From Hordeum vulgare subsp. vulgare (taxonomy: Eukaryota > Streptophyta > Magnoliopsida > Poales > Poaceae): a stretch of DNA of 64,000 nt. The DNA lies in NCBI RefSeq assembly GCF_904849725.1, contig NC_058523.1:166824689-166888688 (forward strand). The letters are read 5' to 3'. The position numbers and the translations under genes are program-made. A model generated the notes under the pieces. That model was not told the origin of the DNA. It saw only the letters and a program-made list of their open reading frames with translations, and did no database searches. Of the stretch, positions 24,074-34,669 are shown in pieces (position 1 is the first letter of the stretch; each line of letters opens with the position of its first letter).

Positions 24074-24945
24074 TATCGGATTTCGGGCTTCGCAAAACCC
24101 TAAAGATTCGAACTCATGGGCGTGAACGAAGATCTCTCACTGGTTCGCCTCACCTAGCTCGCTACTCGCTTGGGATGGCAGGAAACTCACTCGATGGTGA
24201 GTGGGACGCAGAACACGACGGTTTACCTAGGTTCGGGCCACTGTGAAGCGTAAAACCCTACTCCTGCTTTGGTGGATTGCCTCTCGAGGAGGTTAGTGGA
24301 AGAACTAGTACAGTGCTTAGGCGCCTCCAGAGGATGGGTGACCTTACGTGGTGCTAGTGGGTGAAAGAATTGTCCTTTCCTATGAAGCAATCTATCCTCT
24401 ATATAGTGGTTGACCGGGTCCTCTCCCCTTATCGTTTTGGCAGGAAGGGATCCGAGAGTGACTAATTTTGAAGGGGAACAGGGAAACATGCTCTCCCTTC
24501 CCGAAGGTGGTCTTCGCGTGCAAAGTGGCTGCCCGCGCTGCACGGCAGGGCCCAGGGATGAGGTCTGTCCTGCTCGCGGGCGGCGACAACCTTGTTGCAC
24601 CTGAAGGAAAACCTTTGGAAGATGCCTTGGGAACCCGAGTATGTCCTTTCCCCCTTTGCACTAAAGGGGATACTCTACCGCCCTGCTGTCTGCTGCTCGT
24701 CTATCCTTCCCTTGCGTCACCCTTGACTCCTGAGGCCGTGCCTCGCCTCGGAATATCCGCCGCTCTGGAGGGGTCCTGAGGAGGCCCCCCTGCGGGTCTG
24801 GATGTCATTCCTCCTCGTGAGGCTTGGCCCCTCACGAGGGCCTTGCCTAGAGTGGTGCCGAGCACGTTGGTTTTCTTAACGAAGTGGGCCGGCCCTGGGC
24901 CACATGTGGGCAGGTCTGGGTACCCCCATTCCGAGAACGCTGACA
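24074..24945 (-). mobile_element. T 3' LTR
   Basis: 872 bases. On the minus strand it starts TGTCAGCGTTCT right after the polypurine tract and ends in GAAATCCGATA, where the sister LTR has GAAATACGACA; the terminal CA is mutated to TA. The 5' LTR is 873 bases once A1 is removed, which supports these edges. Confidence 0.85.
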
Positions 24946-24960
24946 GTAGCCCCCGGGCCC
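24946..24960 (-). promoter_or_regulatory. T polypurine tract
   Basis: GGGCCCGGGGGCTAC on the minus strand, directly before the 3' LTR. It is the expected primer site for plus-strand DNA synthesis. Confidence 0.7.
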
Positions 24961-25043
24961 ACGGTGCGCTCGGTTTGGCTTCTGGCGAAGCCTCGGGGGT
25001 GACCTAAGACGTCGCGGGGCCTAGATGCCTAAGGGCCAGGCCG

Positions 25044-25625
25044 GTGCGCGTCATGCAACTGGCATTGAGTCCTCGTTGTCTTCTGTCTCTGCCCGAGTTA
25101 TTAGGATCCTTGCTTGTTGAGTCGACGCATTATTGCTTTCCTTCTCCCACTCTCGCTCTTCCCCCTTGGTCTTCAACTCCAACCGGCATCCCTAGATCCA
25201 GCGTCGCGCCGCTCCCTCCCCTGGATGGGTTCGACGAGACTCTGGCCACCCCGGAGGACGGCTTTGTAGTGCTCGCGAAGGAGCTCCCCGTGGCACTGGA
25301 GGACGCCGTCGTGCAGGTGCACATGATCTTGGACAGCTAGTGCCGCGGCCTCTTCTTTGCGGCTGCAACATGCATCTTCAGCCACCTTCATCTTCGCGAA
25401 CTAGGATTTGACCTCAGCTCCATGATCCTGTTGGTCCCTGCCGAGGCCCGCGACCGTGCCGCGGAGGCGGTGAAGGGCCCCATGGAGGCGTTGGTGAGGA
25501 GGTTCGCCCACGTCGCAGCTCCTTTGTCTTCAGATGCCGCCGAAGCCGACGACGGGGAAGACGGTGCTTCTGACGTCGACGACAAGCCCCCTGCGGAGGG
25601 GGCGACCGGCAGCGGCTCCTATTGA
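25044..25625 (+). pseudogene. T antisense ORF (aORF), one internal stop
   Basis: This frame runs opposite to the element. It stays in one frame from the ATG at 25,044 to the stop at 25,623-25,625, with one TAG at 25,338-25,340. Residues after the stop include CRGLFFAAATCIFSHLHLRE and DRAAEAVKGPMEALVRRFAH, followed by an acidic tail (Asp/Glu/Ala/Pro-rich). The bias to Ala, Arg and Asp and the helical C-terminal part suggest a real former protein. Published surveys report antisense ORFs between pol and the 3' LTR in Tat elements; their function is unsettled. The start codon choice is uncertain. Confidence 0.55.
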
Positions 25626-25780
25626 TTTCTTCTCCTTGTTTTTTTCTACAAAGCACCTCATGCCTCGTGGAGGGGTCGAACTCATTTGTGTTTTCTTGAA
25701 CTTGTCAAGGCTTGTAATAACTGAATGCTTAAATGCTTTCTTCGCCTCGTTCTTGTCATCTTTGTTGTGTTACACTGCGT

Positions 25781-26540
25781 CTGCAGGGCCCGCCCTGCAC
25801 GTACCTCCCTGCGACTAGACCGACCGGAAACCAAGGATGGCCCAAAGGGGGAAGGGGCTATGAGCGCAGTTAGATCCCTGAGTCACGATGCTCAGGAGTC
25901 CCCCTTGACGCGCGAGCTGCCCTCATGCACAGAACGCGACGAGGATTTCAAAACTTCAGAACACCTTCATCACTCCGTGTCGGCAGGGCCCGCCCCGCGT
26001 GTACCTCCCTGCGATTGGACCAACCGGAAACCAAGGATGGCCCAAAAGGGGAAGGGGCTACGAGCACAGTTCGGCCCGTGAGTCGCGATGCTTAGGGGTC
26101 CCCCTTGACGTTCGAGCGACTCCAATGTCCCTTCTAGGAAGGTGATATTTTGAGACTCCCGAGCTCTTTCAGCACTCTGCATCGGCAGGGCCCGCCCCGC
26201 GCCTACCTCCACGCAGTTGAACCGACCGAAAACCAAGGACGTCCCAAAGGGGAAAGGGGCTACGGGCGTATTTTAGGCTCCTGAGTTGCGATGCTCAGGA
26301 GTCCCCCTTGAAGTACAGGTGACTCCAGCGTTCTTCCTAAGAGATCTGAGGTGGCTTGTTAAGCGCACTAGGCTCTGCGTCGGTAGGGACTGCCCCGCGC
26401 GTACCTCCCCATGATTGAGCCGACCGGAAACCAAGGACGGCCCAAAGGGGGGAGGGGCTACGGACGCAGTTAGGCCCCTGAGTCACGATGCTCAGGGGTC
26501 CCCCTTGACGTATGAGAGGCTCCGCACCTTCAGTTGTTTG
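25781..26540 (-). repeat. T tandem array: about four units of 200 bases
   Basis: Units begin at 25,781, 25,981, 26,183 and 26,381 with (C)GGCAGGGCCCGCCC-like sequence. Each contains a CCGACCGGAAACCAAGGA-like core and a CTCAGG(A/G)GTCCCCCTTGA box. Divergence between units is modest. Tandem arrays in the 3' non-coding part are common in Tat and Ogre-like elements. Confidence 0.85.
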
Positions 26541-26554
26541 TCCCACACACTGGG

Positions 26555-26706
26555 CGTGGGCGTAGTCGTGGGTGGACTGTGTTGATTTACTTGCGAGCTG
26601 CGGGTGTAGCAATTGACAGACCGTGTTGGTGCGAGCTGCGGGCATAGTCACTGGCGGACTGCGTTGGTGCCAACTGAGGGAATAGTCATTGGCAAACTAT
26701 GTTGAT
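26555..26706 (-). repeat. T tandem array: about four units of 38 bases
   Basis: Short repeats beginning GCGAGCTGCGGG at 26,593 and 26,631 and GCCAACTGAGGG at 26,669, with a weaker unit before them. Each ends in a GGACTGTGTTGGT-like word. Confidence 0.7.
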
Positions 26707-26719
26707 TGCACCCATGTGT

Positions 26720-27105
26720 ACCCAGCGCGGAGCATAGGTCTTCCACTAGTTGTGGGGTGGACCCCTCCGCGTCCTCGGGGGGCGCTGGGCGTATACAACC
26801 TCGGCTTGTTATTACGTGAGAGTGTCATGATGGGGGTGTATCTGGGAGGTCGCGAGGACGCTTTGGCATCGCGAGTGTCCCTACCCCCGAGTCATTGGTG
26901 GACTGAGCTCCTCCCTAGCACGGAGCATAGGGCTGCCACTAGGCGTGGGATGGACCCCTCCGCATCCTCGGGGGGCCCTGGGCGTATATAGCCTCGGCTC
27001 ATTATTACGTGAGAGTGTCACGGTGGGGGTGTATCTCGGAGGTCGCGAGGACGCTTTGGCCTCGCGAGTGTCCCTACCCCCAAGTCATTTGTGGACTAAG
27101 CATCT
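26720..27105 (-). repeat. T tandem array: two units of 193 bases
   Basis: Units share the GGAGCATAGG start (26,729 and 26,922), CTCGGGGGGC, TTATTACGTGAGAGTGTCA and GGTCGCGAGGACGCTTTGG. By eye more than 90% identical. Confidence 0.85.
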
Positions 27106-27520
27106 TTTGGGTCATTGGTAAACCTTGTTGACTTATTTTTCTTTGAGAGTGAGGTTGGGTGTCTGATGCCTTAGGCGGCCTGCAAGGATAAGCTTGGACC
27201 GGAGCCCCCATCCGGGGGTCGACCGCCCAAAGACGCAAGCAAAGTAGAACGTTAGGGTTCGAAGCGGGTGAGGTAGAAACAATTGAAAGATTCTTAAATG
27301 AAAGTAGCGGCTGGGAGTGCCCTGAGCTCCTGGAGACCGTATGACTCTGTGGGCGCCCTCGGATGGGGTGAGCCAAAAAGTTACCTGGCAGCACCCAACA
27401 AAAAGTCACCTGGAGTCCATGACGCTGAAGTGCCAAAAGCGTCGTCGTCACGTGAACTCTTGCTTCTTCCACGGTCGCGATCCTCACGGGTCCGCCCCCC
27501 CTCCCCCCCCCCCCCCCCCG

Positions 27521-27879
27521 AGGTTCCGGGCCTTCGCTCAGCCCGAGTATCTCTTCCTCTTCCTCGCCACGCCCCAGCAGGCCAGGCATGAGCATGGCTC
27601 GCTGGAGCCGCTGGTAGGTGGCAGCCGCGTTCCCCAGCCCAAAGGGCATGTGGGGATCGGCGCGCAGGTACACCCACTGCTGCTCGGTTGGCGTGGGCCA
27701 GAATGGGCCTTGAGCTGCGGCTCTGTCTATCGGAGTGCGTTGATATAGATGCGGGGCCGGTCGACCGTGCTGACGGCGCCGATTGCGATTGGTGGTGCAG
27801 GGCATCGCCCGCCTCGCTCAGCTTGGGCCTCTCGAAGTTATCAGATTGCTCTGACGACAGACTCATGAGAGCTGAGCAG
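27521..27879 (-). pseudogene. T reverse transcriptase remnant
   Basis: The only recognisable RT piece is MPFGLGNAAATYQRLQRAML at about 27,649-27,590 on the minus strand, equal to the conserved MPFGLxNAxATFQR box of Gypsy RT. It is preceded by a related but degraded stretch back to the A2 insertion point. There is no YxDD box, RNase H or integrase. Downstream the frame runs into low-complexity sequence with an 18-base C run (27,502-27,519 on +). The small remnant shows T lost most of pol by deletion. Confidence 0.55.
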
Positions 27880-28309
27880 ACGCGTGATTGCAATCTCTGG
27901 CGATGGCTAGATGAATGCTGATGACAACAAACCTTCCCCTGCAACGGCACCAGAAGAATGCTGCTAGCACTCCCCGACAGCGAAACTAGAAGAATGTTGT
28001 TGATGGCCCACCGGGGCGTGGGTTCGCAGCAGTTTTCGAGGGTAGAGTATTCAACCCAAATTTGTTGGTTCGCACGACGAGACGTGAGAGAATACTCTCG
28101 AGTATTAGCAGCTGAATTTGTCAGATTCAACCACACGTGAAAGATTAGTATCTGCAAGAAAAGTACTATGATAACAACGGTGTCAGAAACGATCTGTTGA
28201 GGGTAAACTATTCCTAACGATTGTATCAATGGCGCCAAGTTGCCTCGTTGACGGAAGTTGTCAGTTCCCGTCAACGATCAGCGAATCAAGATTGTAGCAG
28301 GTAGCAGAA

Positions 28310-28490
28310 GTGTAACGAGCAATAGCAGTGGCAAGGAACAACAGTAGTGCCAGCAGTAGCAAGTAGCAAAAGTAGCAAGTGATAGTAATAGCAACAGTAG
28401 TAGCAGCAGCAGCAGTGCAAAACAAGTAATAGCAGTAGCAACAGTAGTAGCAGCAGCAGCAGAGCAAGACAAGTAACAGCAGTAGGACAA
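28310..28490. repeat. (TAG/CAG)n-type microsatellite in the A2 3' LTR
   Basis: Imperfect trinucleotide run of AGTAGCAGCAGC-like units on +, also present in the 5' LTR at about 36,740-36,920 but with different unit order, so it has changed since insertion. Confidence 0.8.
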
Positions 28491-29272
28491 ACTCATAGGC
28501 AATGGGTCGATGATTTGTTTGGATGATATTCATTATGCAACAGCTATAACACGGAGAGATATGTGGCTAGCTCCCGTTCGTCAATGTGATGTAGGCATGC
28601 ATTCCGTGTGTCGTCATACGTGCTTAGGGAAAAGAACTTGCATGACATCTATTGTCCATCCCTCCCATGGCAGCAGGGTCCAAAAGGAAACTACGGGATA
28701 TTAAGGTTCTCCTTTTGATTATGAACCGGACCAACGCATTAGCACTTGGTGAACACATGAACTCCTCAAACTATGGTCATCACCGGGAGTGGTTCCGGTT
28801 ATTGTCACTCCCGGGTTGCCGAGTCATAACACATAGTAGGTAACTACAACTTGCAAGATCAGATCTAAACACACATATATTGGTGACAACATAATAATTT
28901 CATATCTGAAATCATGGCACTCGGGCCTAGTGACAAGCATTAAGCATGGCAAAGTAGTAGCAACATCAATCTCAGAACATAGTGGATACTAGGGATCAAT
29001 CCCCATCAAAACTAACTCGATTACAAGATAGATCTCATCCTACTCATCACCGCCCAGCGAGCCTATGAATAGATTACTTACGAACGACGAAGAGCTTCTT
29101 GGAATTGGAGAGGGAAGAAGGTTGACGATGACGATGGCGATGATTTCCCCTCTCCGGAGCACAAGACGGACTCCAGATCTTCCCTCCAGATGAAGAATCG
29201 GTGGTGGCGGGGCCTCCGTATCGAAAACGTGACGAAAACTTCTCTTTTTATTTTTTCTGGGACGAAAGGGAT

Positions 29273-29279
29273 CTTATAG
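29273..29279 (-). promoter_or_regulatory. TATA-like box of the A2 3' LTR
   Basis: CTATAAG on the minus strand, about 30 bases downstream of the GC-rich hairpin. The same pair occurs in the 5' LTR (37,703-37,711). Confidence 0.5.
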
Positions 29280-29305
29280 AGCTGAGATTGGGGGCGGCAG
29301 AGCCG

Positions 29306-29371
29306 TGTGGGCCCCACAAGCATGCCCACCGCCACCAGGGGGTGGTGGCGGAGCCAGGGCTTGTGGCCCAC
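29306..29371 (-). repeat. GC-rich hairpin in the A2 3' LTR
   Basis: Inverted repeat with outer arms GTGGGCCCCACAAGC and GCTTGTGGCCCAC and inner arms of CCACC/GGTGG type. It is shared with the 5' LTR (37,739-37,805), an internal copy at 32,940-33,006 and the LTRs of A1 and A3. Confidence 0.7.
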
Positions 29372-29605
29372 TGGCCCACCCCCTGAGGTGGAACTTGGCG
29401 CAAGTATTTTTCTTATTTTCCAAAACTACTCCACGTAAATTTTCAGGACGTTTGGGGAACTTTGATTTCTGCACAAAAATAACACCAAGGCAATTCTGCT
29501 GAAAAAAGCGTCAGTCCAGGTTAGTTCCATTGAAATCATGCAAATTAGTGTCCAAAACAAGGGCAAAAGAGTTTGGAAAACTAGATACGATGGAGACGTA
29601 TCAAC

Positions 29606-31438
29606 TCACCCAAGCTTAAAACCTTGCTTGTCCTCAAGCAACTCAGTTGACAAACTGAGAGAGAAAGAAAAACTTTGACAAACTCTGTTTGATCTTGTTG
29701 TTGCAACTATGTCTAACTCATATCCAGAATTTCAGCAAGATCACAAGTTAACCACATAAGCAAATGACACAGAGGTCTCACGGTAAACTAATATCAATGG
29801 CATAATCAGCTAACGAGCAAATAATAATGAGTTTCAAATACCAACACTTCAATCAAAACAAGCATGAAGCAATATGAATAGATGGTATCTCGCTAGCTCT
29901 TTCTGAGATCGCAAAACATAAATGCAAAGCACTTTCAAAGATCAAGGGCTGACTAAACATTGTAATTCATAGCAACGAAGATCCAGTCATAGTCATACTC
30001 AATATCAATCAAAAGCAAAGCATAAAAATGACACAGGTGCTCTCTAATTGGTGCTTATATAAGAGGAGGATGACTCGACAGGAAAATAAATAGACAGGCC
30101 CTTCGCAGAGGGAAGCATTGATTTGCAGAGGTGCCAGAGCTCAAGCTTTGAAAACAGAGAAAATAATTTTGGATGGCATGCTTTCATTGTCAACACAATG
30201 ACCAAGAGTTCTCAATATCTTCCATGCTACTCATGCTATAGGAGGTTCCCAAACAGAAAAGTAAAGTTTTAACTCCCCCACCACCAATCAATCACACTCC
30301 ACGGCTAGCCGAATCCTCGGGTACCGTCCATACTAACATCAGTCCGGGGGAGTCTTGTTTTATAGTTATGTTTTCGATTTAAGCGTGGAGCTGGTCATTC
30401 CAATTACCGGCCCGTTTCTCGTGAAAGACTGTGAATAAACACATGTCGAGGATAACACTCCTAGCATGGAAGATACTAATAGCCCTCTGTCACCACATGA
30501 GCGGTTCGGGCATGCAAAATAGATTATTTCTTGAAGGTTTAGAGAATGGCACATGCAAATTTACTTCGAACGGCAGGTAGCTAGGTATTGTGGACTCTCA
30601 TGGAAAAACTTTTGGGTTTATGGAAGTGGATGCACAAGCAGTATTCCGCTTAGTACAAGTGAAGGCTAGCAAAAGACTGGGAAGCGACCAACTAGAGAGC
30701 GACAACAGTCATCAAGATGCAATGAGTTTGACTAACATTGAATGCAAGCATGAACAGGATATAAATCACCATGTACACGAACATCATAGAGGCTATGTTG
30801 ATTTTGTTTCAACTACATGCATGAACATGCGCCAAGTCAAGCCACTTGAAACATTCAAAGGAGAATACCATCCTATCATACTACATCATAGTCATCTCAA
30901 AATCTATGTTGGCAATCAAGACAAACCATTATAAGCTCTCAGCTAAATAAGTATGGCATGAGAAACTATGATCTCTAAGTTGTCATTGCAAACATGGTTC
31001 TCTCACAACAAAGCTAAATCTGGGTCGACAAGCTAGTCATATTTACAAAAAAATTGATAGAGTTCATACCAGCTTTTCAGTCTTAGTCACTTCATCATAT
31101 ATCATCATTGTTGCCTTTCATTTCCACGATCGAACGATGTGAAAAATAATAAGCACATTGGCCTATGCTGAATTTGCAGGCAAACACAAAGCAGAAGAAA
31201 AAATAATATGGCTCTTCGAAAGCTAAACAGGTAAGCATGCAAGAACCACTAAACATTGTAACCAATATCTTCTACCTTGACCCAAAGAAAAAGAAAACTA
31301 TTTACACGGGAAAGCTCCCAACAAGCAAAAGAAGAAAGGAAAATATTTTGGGGTTTTCTCAAAAGGACACAAAACAAGAAAACAAGAAAATGAAAAGAAA
31401 CTAGCATGGATAATACAGTGGCAAAGTGTAAACACCGT
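29606..31438 (-). other. A2 3' non-coding region
   Basis: About 1.8 kb, AT-rich, no supported gene. Near 30,100 the minus strand carries TGCTTCCCTCTGCGAAGGGC, also present in the A1 3' region (58,549) on its sense strand. The LTR-proximal end reads AAGCTTGGGTGAG on the minus strand and is the likely polypurine tract. Confidence 0.65.
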
Positions 31439-32545
31439 CTAACAAAGTGAAAGCATAAGCATGAAGGTAAAGTCGGTGAGAACGCGTACTCCCCCAAGCT
31501 TAGGCTTTTGGCCTAGCTTGGTCTGCTCCCATGGATGATCCTGGCGAAACCCAAAGTCATAATGGGTGTTATACGGGAGTGCTGCAGCCACTGCCTGAAT
31601 AGCTTCCTCACGAAGTCGAGCAGCCGTCGCCTCCCTCTCATACTCCTCTGCCTCTCCTATGGTTATGTAGTATCTTCGTTTTACCTGAAAGTCAAAGAAA
31701 GCTGGAGCAGGAAGAGTAATATGGAAAACACGTTGTCGGTTAAGTATCAAGCGGTATAGGAGGGATCCATGATCTCTCTCAAGGAACTGGTAGCGTGTTA
31801 GAGCGACACGATCAAGGTAGGCTGTATGGAGAGGAGGGTCTTCTGGACGGATGGATACTCCAAGAAAATTTGCTAAGCGTGTAGCATAAACTCCACCAAA
31901 GAAATCCCTCTCAGTGGCATTTTTATTCAGCCTCCTTGCTATTATAGCTCCCATATTGAAGCTCCTGTCACCTGTTACTGCGCTCTTAAGGATACTAAAG
32001 TCGGAAGCGCATAGGTGACAATGTGCACCCTTCCCGTTAATGCACCTACCTATGAAGAGGGCAAGGTAGTGCAAGGCAGGGAAATGGATGCTTCCTATGG
32101 TGGCTTGCGTGATATCTCTGGTTTCTCCAACAGTTATATTGGAGACAAAGTCTCTGACCGAGGACTTAGGAGGATCATTAACACTACCCCCATTGGGTAT
32201 CTTGCAAAACCTATTGAAATCCTCCAGATCCACGGTATAGGATTTATCGTATAGATCAAACAGTATGGATGAGTCACAGCCAGCTAAAAAATTAAATCTA
32301 CACACGAAAGAGGTAGTGAGCATAGCATGCAGTTCACATTTATCTGAGAGGAATTCTTCTAACCCGGCATTGCGGACAAGTGCATCAAACTCATCCTTGA
32401 AACGTGCTTCGATCATGAACTCATCGGAAGGCCATTCACATGGTTGTACCGGTGCGTCCCTTAGTTGAAAAGGTTCGGGCTCCCGAAAGGAGAGGCGAGG
32501 ACCCTTCTTACTTGAATAACCACCATGAAACTTCCTCCTGAACAT
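31439..32545 (-). CDS. A2: Athila ORF1-type protein
   Basis: Open frame of about 368 codons from the ATG at 32,543-32,545 (MFRRKFHGGYSSKKGPRLSF) to 31,439; the frame is open further up to 32,647, but the shorter start fits the basic N-terminus better. Contains LSDKCELHAMLTTSFVCRFN, a block with VDLEDFNRFCKIPN, then FPALHYLALFIGRCINGKGA and FNMGAIIARRLNKN, and ends in a Glu/Ala-rich helix. It resembles the family annotated as Arabidopsis retrotransposon ORF-1 (Athila). Its role is unknown; an env-like role has been proposed for Athila 3' ORFs, but I see no signal peptide or membrane anchor. It is the only large intact gene of A2 besides gag, and follows an LTR-like block. Confidence 0.75.
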   Translation of the reverse strand: MFRRKFHGGYSSKKGPRLSFREPEPFQLRDAPVQPCEWPSDEFMIEARFKDEFDALVRNAGLEEFLSDKCELHAMLTTSFVCRFNFLAGCDSSILFDLYDKSYTVDLEDFNRFCKIPNGGSVNDPPKSSVRDFVSNITVGETRDITQATIGSIHFPALHYLALFIGRCINGKGAHCHLCASDFSILKSAVTGDRSFNMGAIIARRLNKNATERDFFGGVYATRLANFLGVSIRPEDPPLHTAYLDRVALTRYQFLERDHGSLLYRLILNRQRVFHITLPAPAFFDFQVKRRYYITIGEAEEYEREATAARLREEAIQAVAAALPYNTHYDFGFRQDHPWEQTKLGQKPKLGGVRVLTDFTFMLMLSLC

Positions 32546-32639
32546 AATTTCATTTTGCTGAAATTTTTGAAGTTCAAGAGAAAAGTGAATAAAGACCCAC
32601 CACACCTTGTAGCAACTTCTCCTACTAGTGCCTAGAGAC

Positions 32640-33331
32640 CGTATCACGCGCTAAAACTACTTGGAACCAGCTAAAATCAACATTTCTAGCTCAAGAACAG
32701 GGTCACCAAGGTAGCAAGAATTCGCGAAGGATAAAGCACTAGAGAAAAAACTAATTGGACCAATGGAGGAGTCTCTTACCAAGGAGTAATTTCCCCAAAA
32801 CGGTTCGGAGAATGGTGCTTTGAGCAAGGAGATCGAAAATCACAGCCAAACGAGCAAGAACACAGGTTTGAGGTGCGAAACAATTTTTTCTAGAGGTGGA
32901 AAAAGAGGCTGGGAGCTGGAATGAGTGGAGGGGATGCCTGTGGGCCCCACAAGCTTGCACCCTGCCACCAGGGGGGTAGGTGGCAGTGGCAGGGCTTGTG
33001 GCCCACTGGTCAGGCCCCCAGGCCAGCTCTCAGGCCCAGAAATTTTCCAAAATTCCAAAAAAAATCATACTAGATTTTCAGGACCATCGAAGAACTTTTA
33101 TTTTCGAGGTATTTTTCTCCGGGACGCTAAAACAGAAAACAGGAAAAACTAAACTAATTCCATCATTTTTCTTCTAAGCAAAAGAAAAGGAAAACTTAAA
33201 ACAGAGGTATGTGACTCCTTGATTCATCTGTTTCATGGTCATCGAAAGAAATCCGTCAATGGGATTGATCAAGTCCTTATGACAAAACCTTCTCGAATCG
33301 CAAGAGAGAACGGAGAATTTTCAAATAGCCA
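32640..33331 (-). promoter_or_regulatory. A2 internal LTR-like block upstream of ORF1
   Basis: Lies between the protease and ORF1, where pol would normally be found. It carries a GC-rich hairpin (32,940-33,006) with the same arms as the A2 LTR hairpin. On the + strand, its flank (about 33,047-33,140) resembles the LTR around 37,850-37,920, sharing TTTTCAG..C and GAGAACTTT-like words. This suggests a diverged duplicate of LTR promoter sequence. No clear TATA box was found downstream. Confidence 0.45.
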
Positions 33332-34669
33332 CTAAGTCACCTCAATGGGGATATGTATCTCCCCAACAAGCAAATCATACTTCATCTTGACACGAGGAAT
33401 AGGGCATTCAAAGCTCCCAATGAGAATCAATGACGTCTTTTCGATAGCATTGATGCAATGTACTGGATATCGTTTCTTTGGAAAGTGCACTGTGTGCTCA
33501 TTACCGTTGACATGGAAAGTGACATTGCCTTTGTTGCAATCTATAACAGCCCCTGCAGTGTTTAAAAAGGGTCGTCCGAGGATGACAGGCATGGCATCGT
33601 CCTCAGGAATATCCAAGATAACAAAGTCTGTTAAGATCGTGGTGTTAGCAACCACAACAGGCACATCCTCACAAATGCCGATAGGGAAAGCAGTTGATTT
33701 GTCGGCCATTTGTAGAGAAATTTCAGTGGGTGTCAACTTATCCAATTAAAGTCTACGATAAAGAGAGAGCGGCATAACACTAACACCGGCTCCAAGGTCA
33801 CATAAGGCAGTTCTTACGTAGTTTCCTTTAACGGACCAAGGTATAGTGGGCACTCCGGGATCACCAAGTTTCTTAGGAGTTCCACCTTTGAAAGTGTAAT
33901 TGGCAAGCATGGTGGAGATCTCAAGATCTGGTATCTTCCGTTTATTAGTCACGATATCTTTCATGTACTTCGCATATGGAGACATCTTAAGCATATCAGT
34001 TAACCGCATCTGCAGAAAGACGGGTCTTATCATCTCAACGAAGCGCTCAAAATCCTCATCATCCTTTTTCTTGGATGGCTTAGGAGGAAAGGGCATAGGT
34101 CTCTGAACCCATGGCTCTCTTTCTTTACCATGCTTATTAGCAGTGAAGTCATTCTTGTCGTATCTCTTAGGTTGTGGATTATCAGAATTAACCGTAGGTT
34201 CAATCTCCACATCCTCGTCATGGCTAGGTTGAGCATTATTATGAACATCACTGTCCATATTGTCACCAGGTTCATGTTCATCACCTAATTGTGTTTCTCC
34301 ATCAGACGCAGAAATATCATTAAGTTCTTCAGGTGTGACAGTATTTGGTGAACTAGCGTGCAGGTTTCTATCATCCTTCTTCTTCTCCTCAGGATGAGTG
34401 GGCGTATCAGCATTGATTCCTTGAGAATCTTGATGAATTCTCTTAAGATGAACTTCAGGATACAAAGGTTCCTGAGTCATTTTGCCTCCTCTAGTAATGA
34501 CTCTGACAGAGTTGTCATTTAATTCATTGAGCAGGTCATTCGGAGCTTTGATTACTTGTTCTACCTGAGTAGTAATCATAGAGGCATGTTTACTCAGAAG
34601 CTTCAGATCGTTGACATTTCTGTCTACACAATCACTTAAATGGCTCAGCATACGAGCACTTTGTTCCAA
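33332..34669 (-). pseudogene. A2: gag C-terminal part and aspartic protease
   Basis: One frame with a stop at 33,746-33,748. The upstream part is Asp/Glu/Asn-rich, then a Pro/Lys-rich patch (PMPFPPKPSKKKDDEDFERF), then VEMIRPVFLQMRLTDMLKMS and LPD-type segments usual before the Athila protease. The active-site region reads ALCDLGAGVSVMPLSLY (about 33,815-33,765), equal to the DLGASVSVMP box of Athila proteases, and GRPFLNTAGAVID follows. It would cleave the polyprotein. It overlaps the end of the gag frame (34,645-34,669), so a frameshift separates the two. Confidence 0.8.

Larger units (their letters stand above)
27885..29605 (-). mobile_element. A2 3' LTR
   Basis: On + it runs from TGATTGCAATCTCTGG to GGAGACGTATCAAC; on the minus strand it starts TTGATACGTCTCC. 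It contains a GC-rich hairpin (29,306-29,371), a TATA-like box (29,273-29,279, minus) and a CAG/TAG microsatellite (28,310-28,490). Short ORFs in it are antisense readings of the microsatellite and are not genes. Confidence 0.85.

Noticed and set aside
25781..26540. Regularly spaced repeats as a CRISPR array
   Set aside because: Units of 200 bases are contiguous tandem repeats without unique spacers, in a eukaryotic retrotransposon.
28261..28533. Leu/Cys/Tyr-rich minus-strand ORFs that look like membrane peptides
   Set aside because: They are readings of the CAG/TAG microsatellite in the A2 LTR; the same occurs at 36,717-36,934.
33345..33749. 134-residue + strand ORF
   Set aside because: Antisense of the A2 protease, which has clear family motifs on the minus strand.
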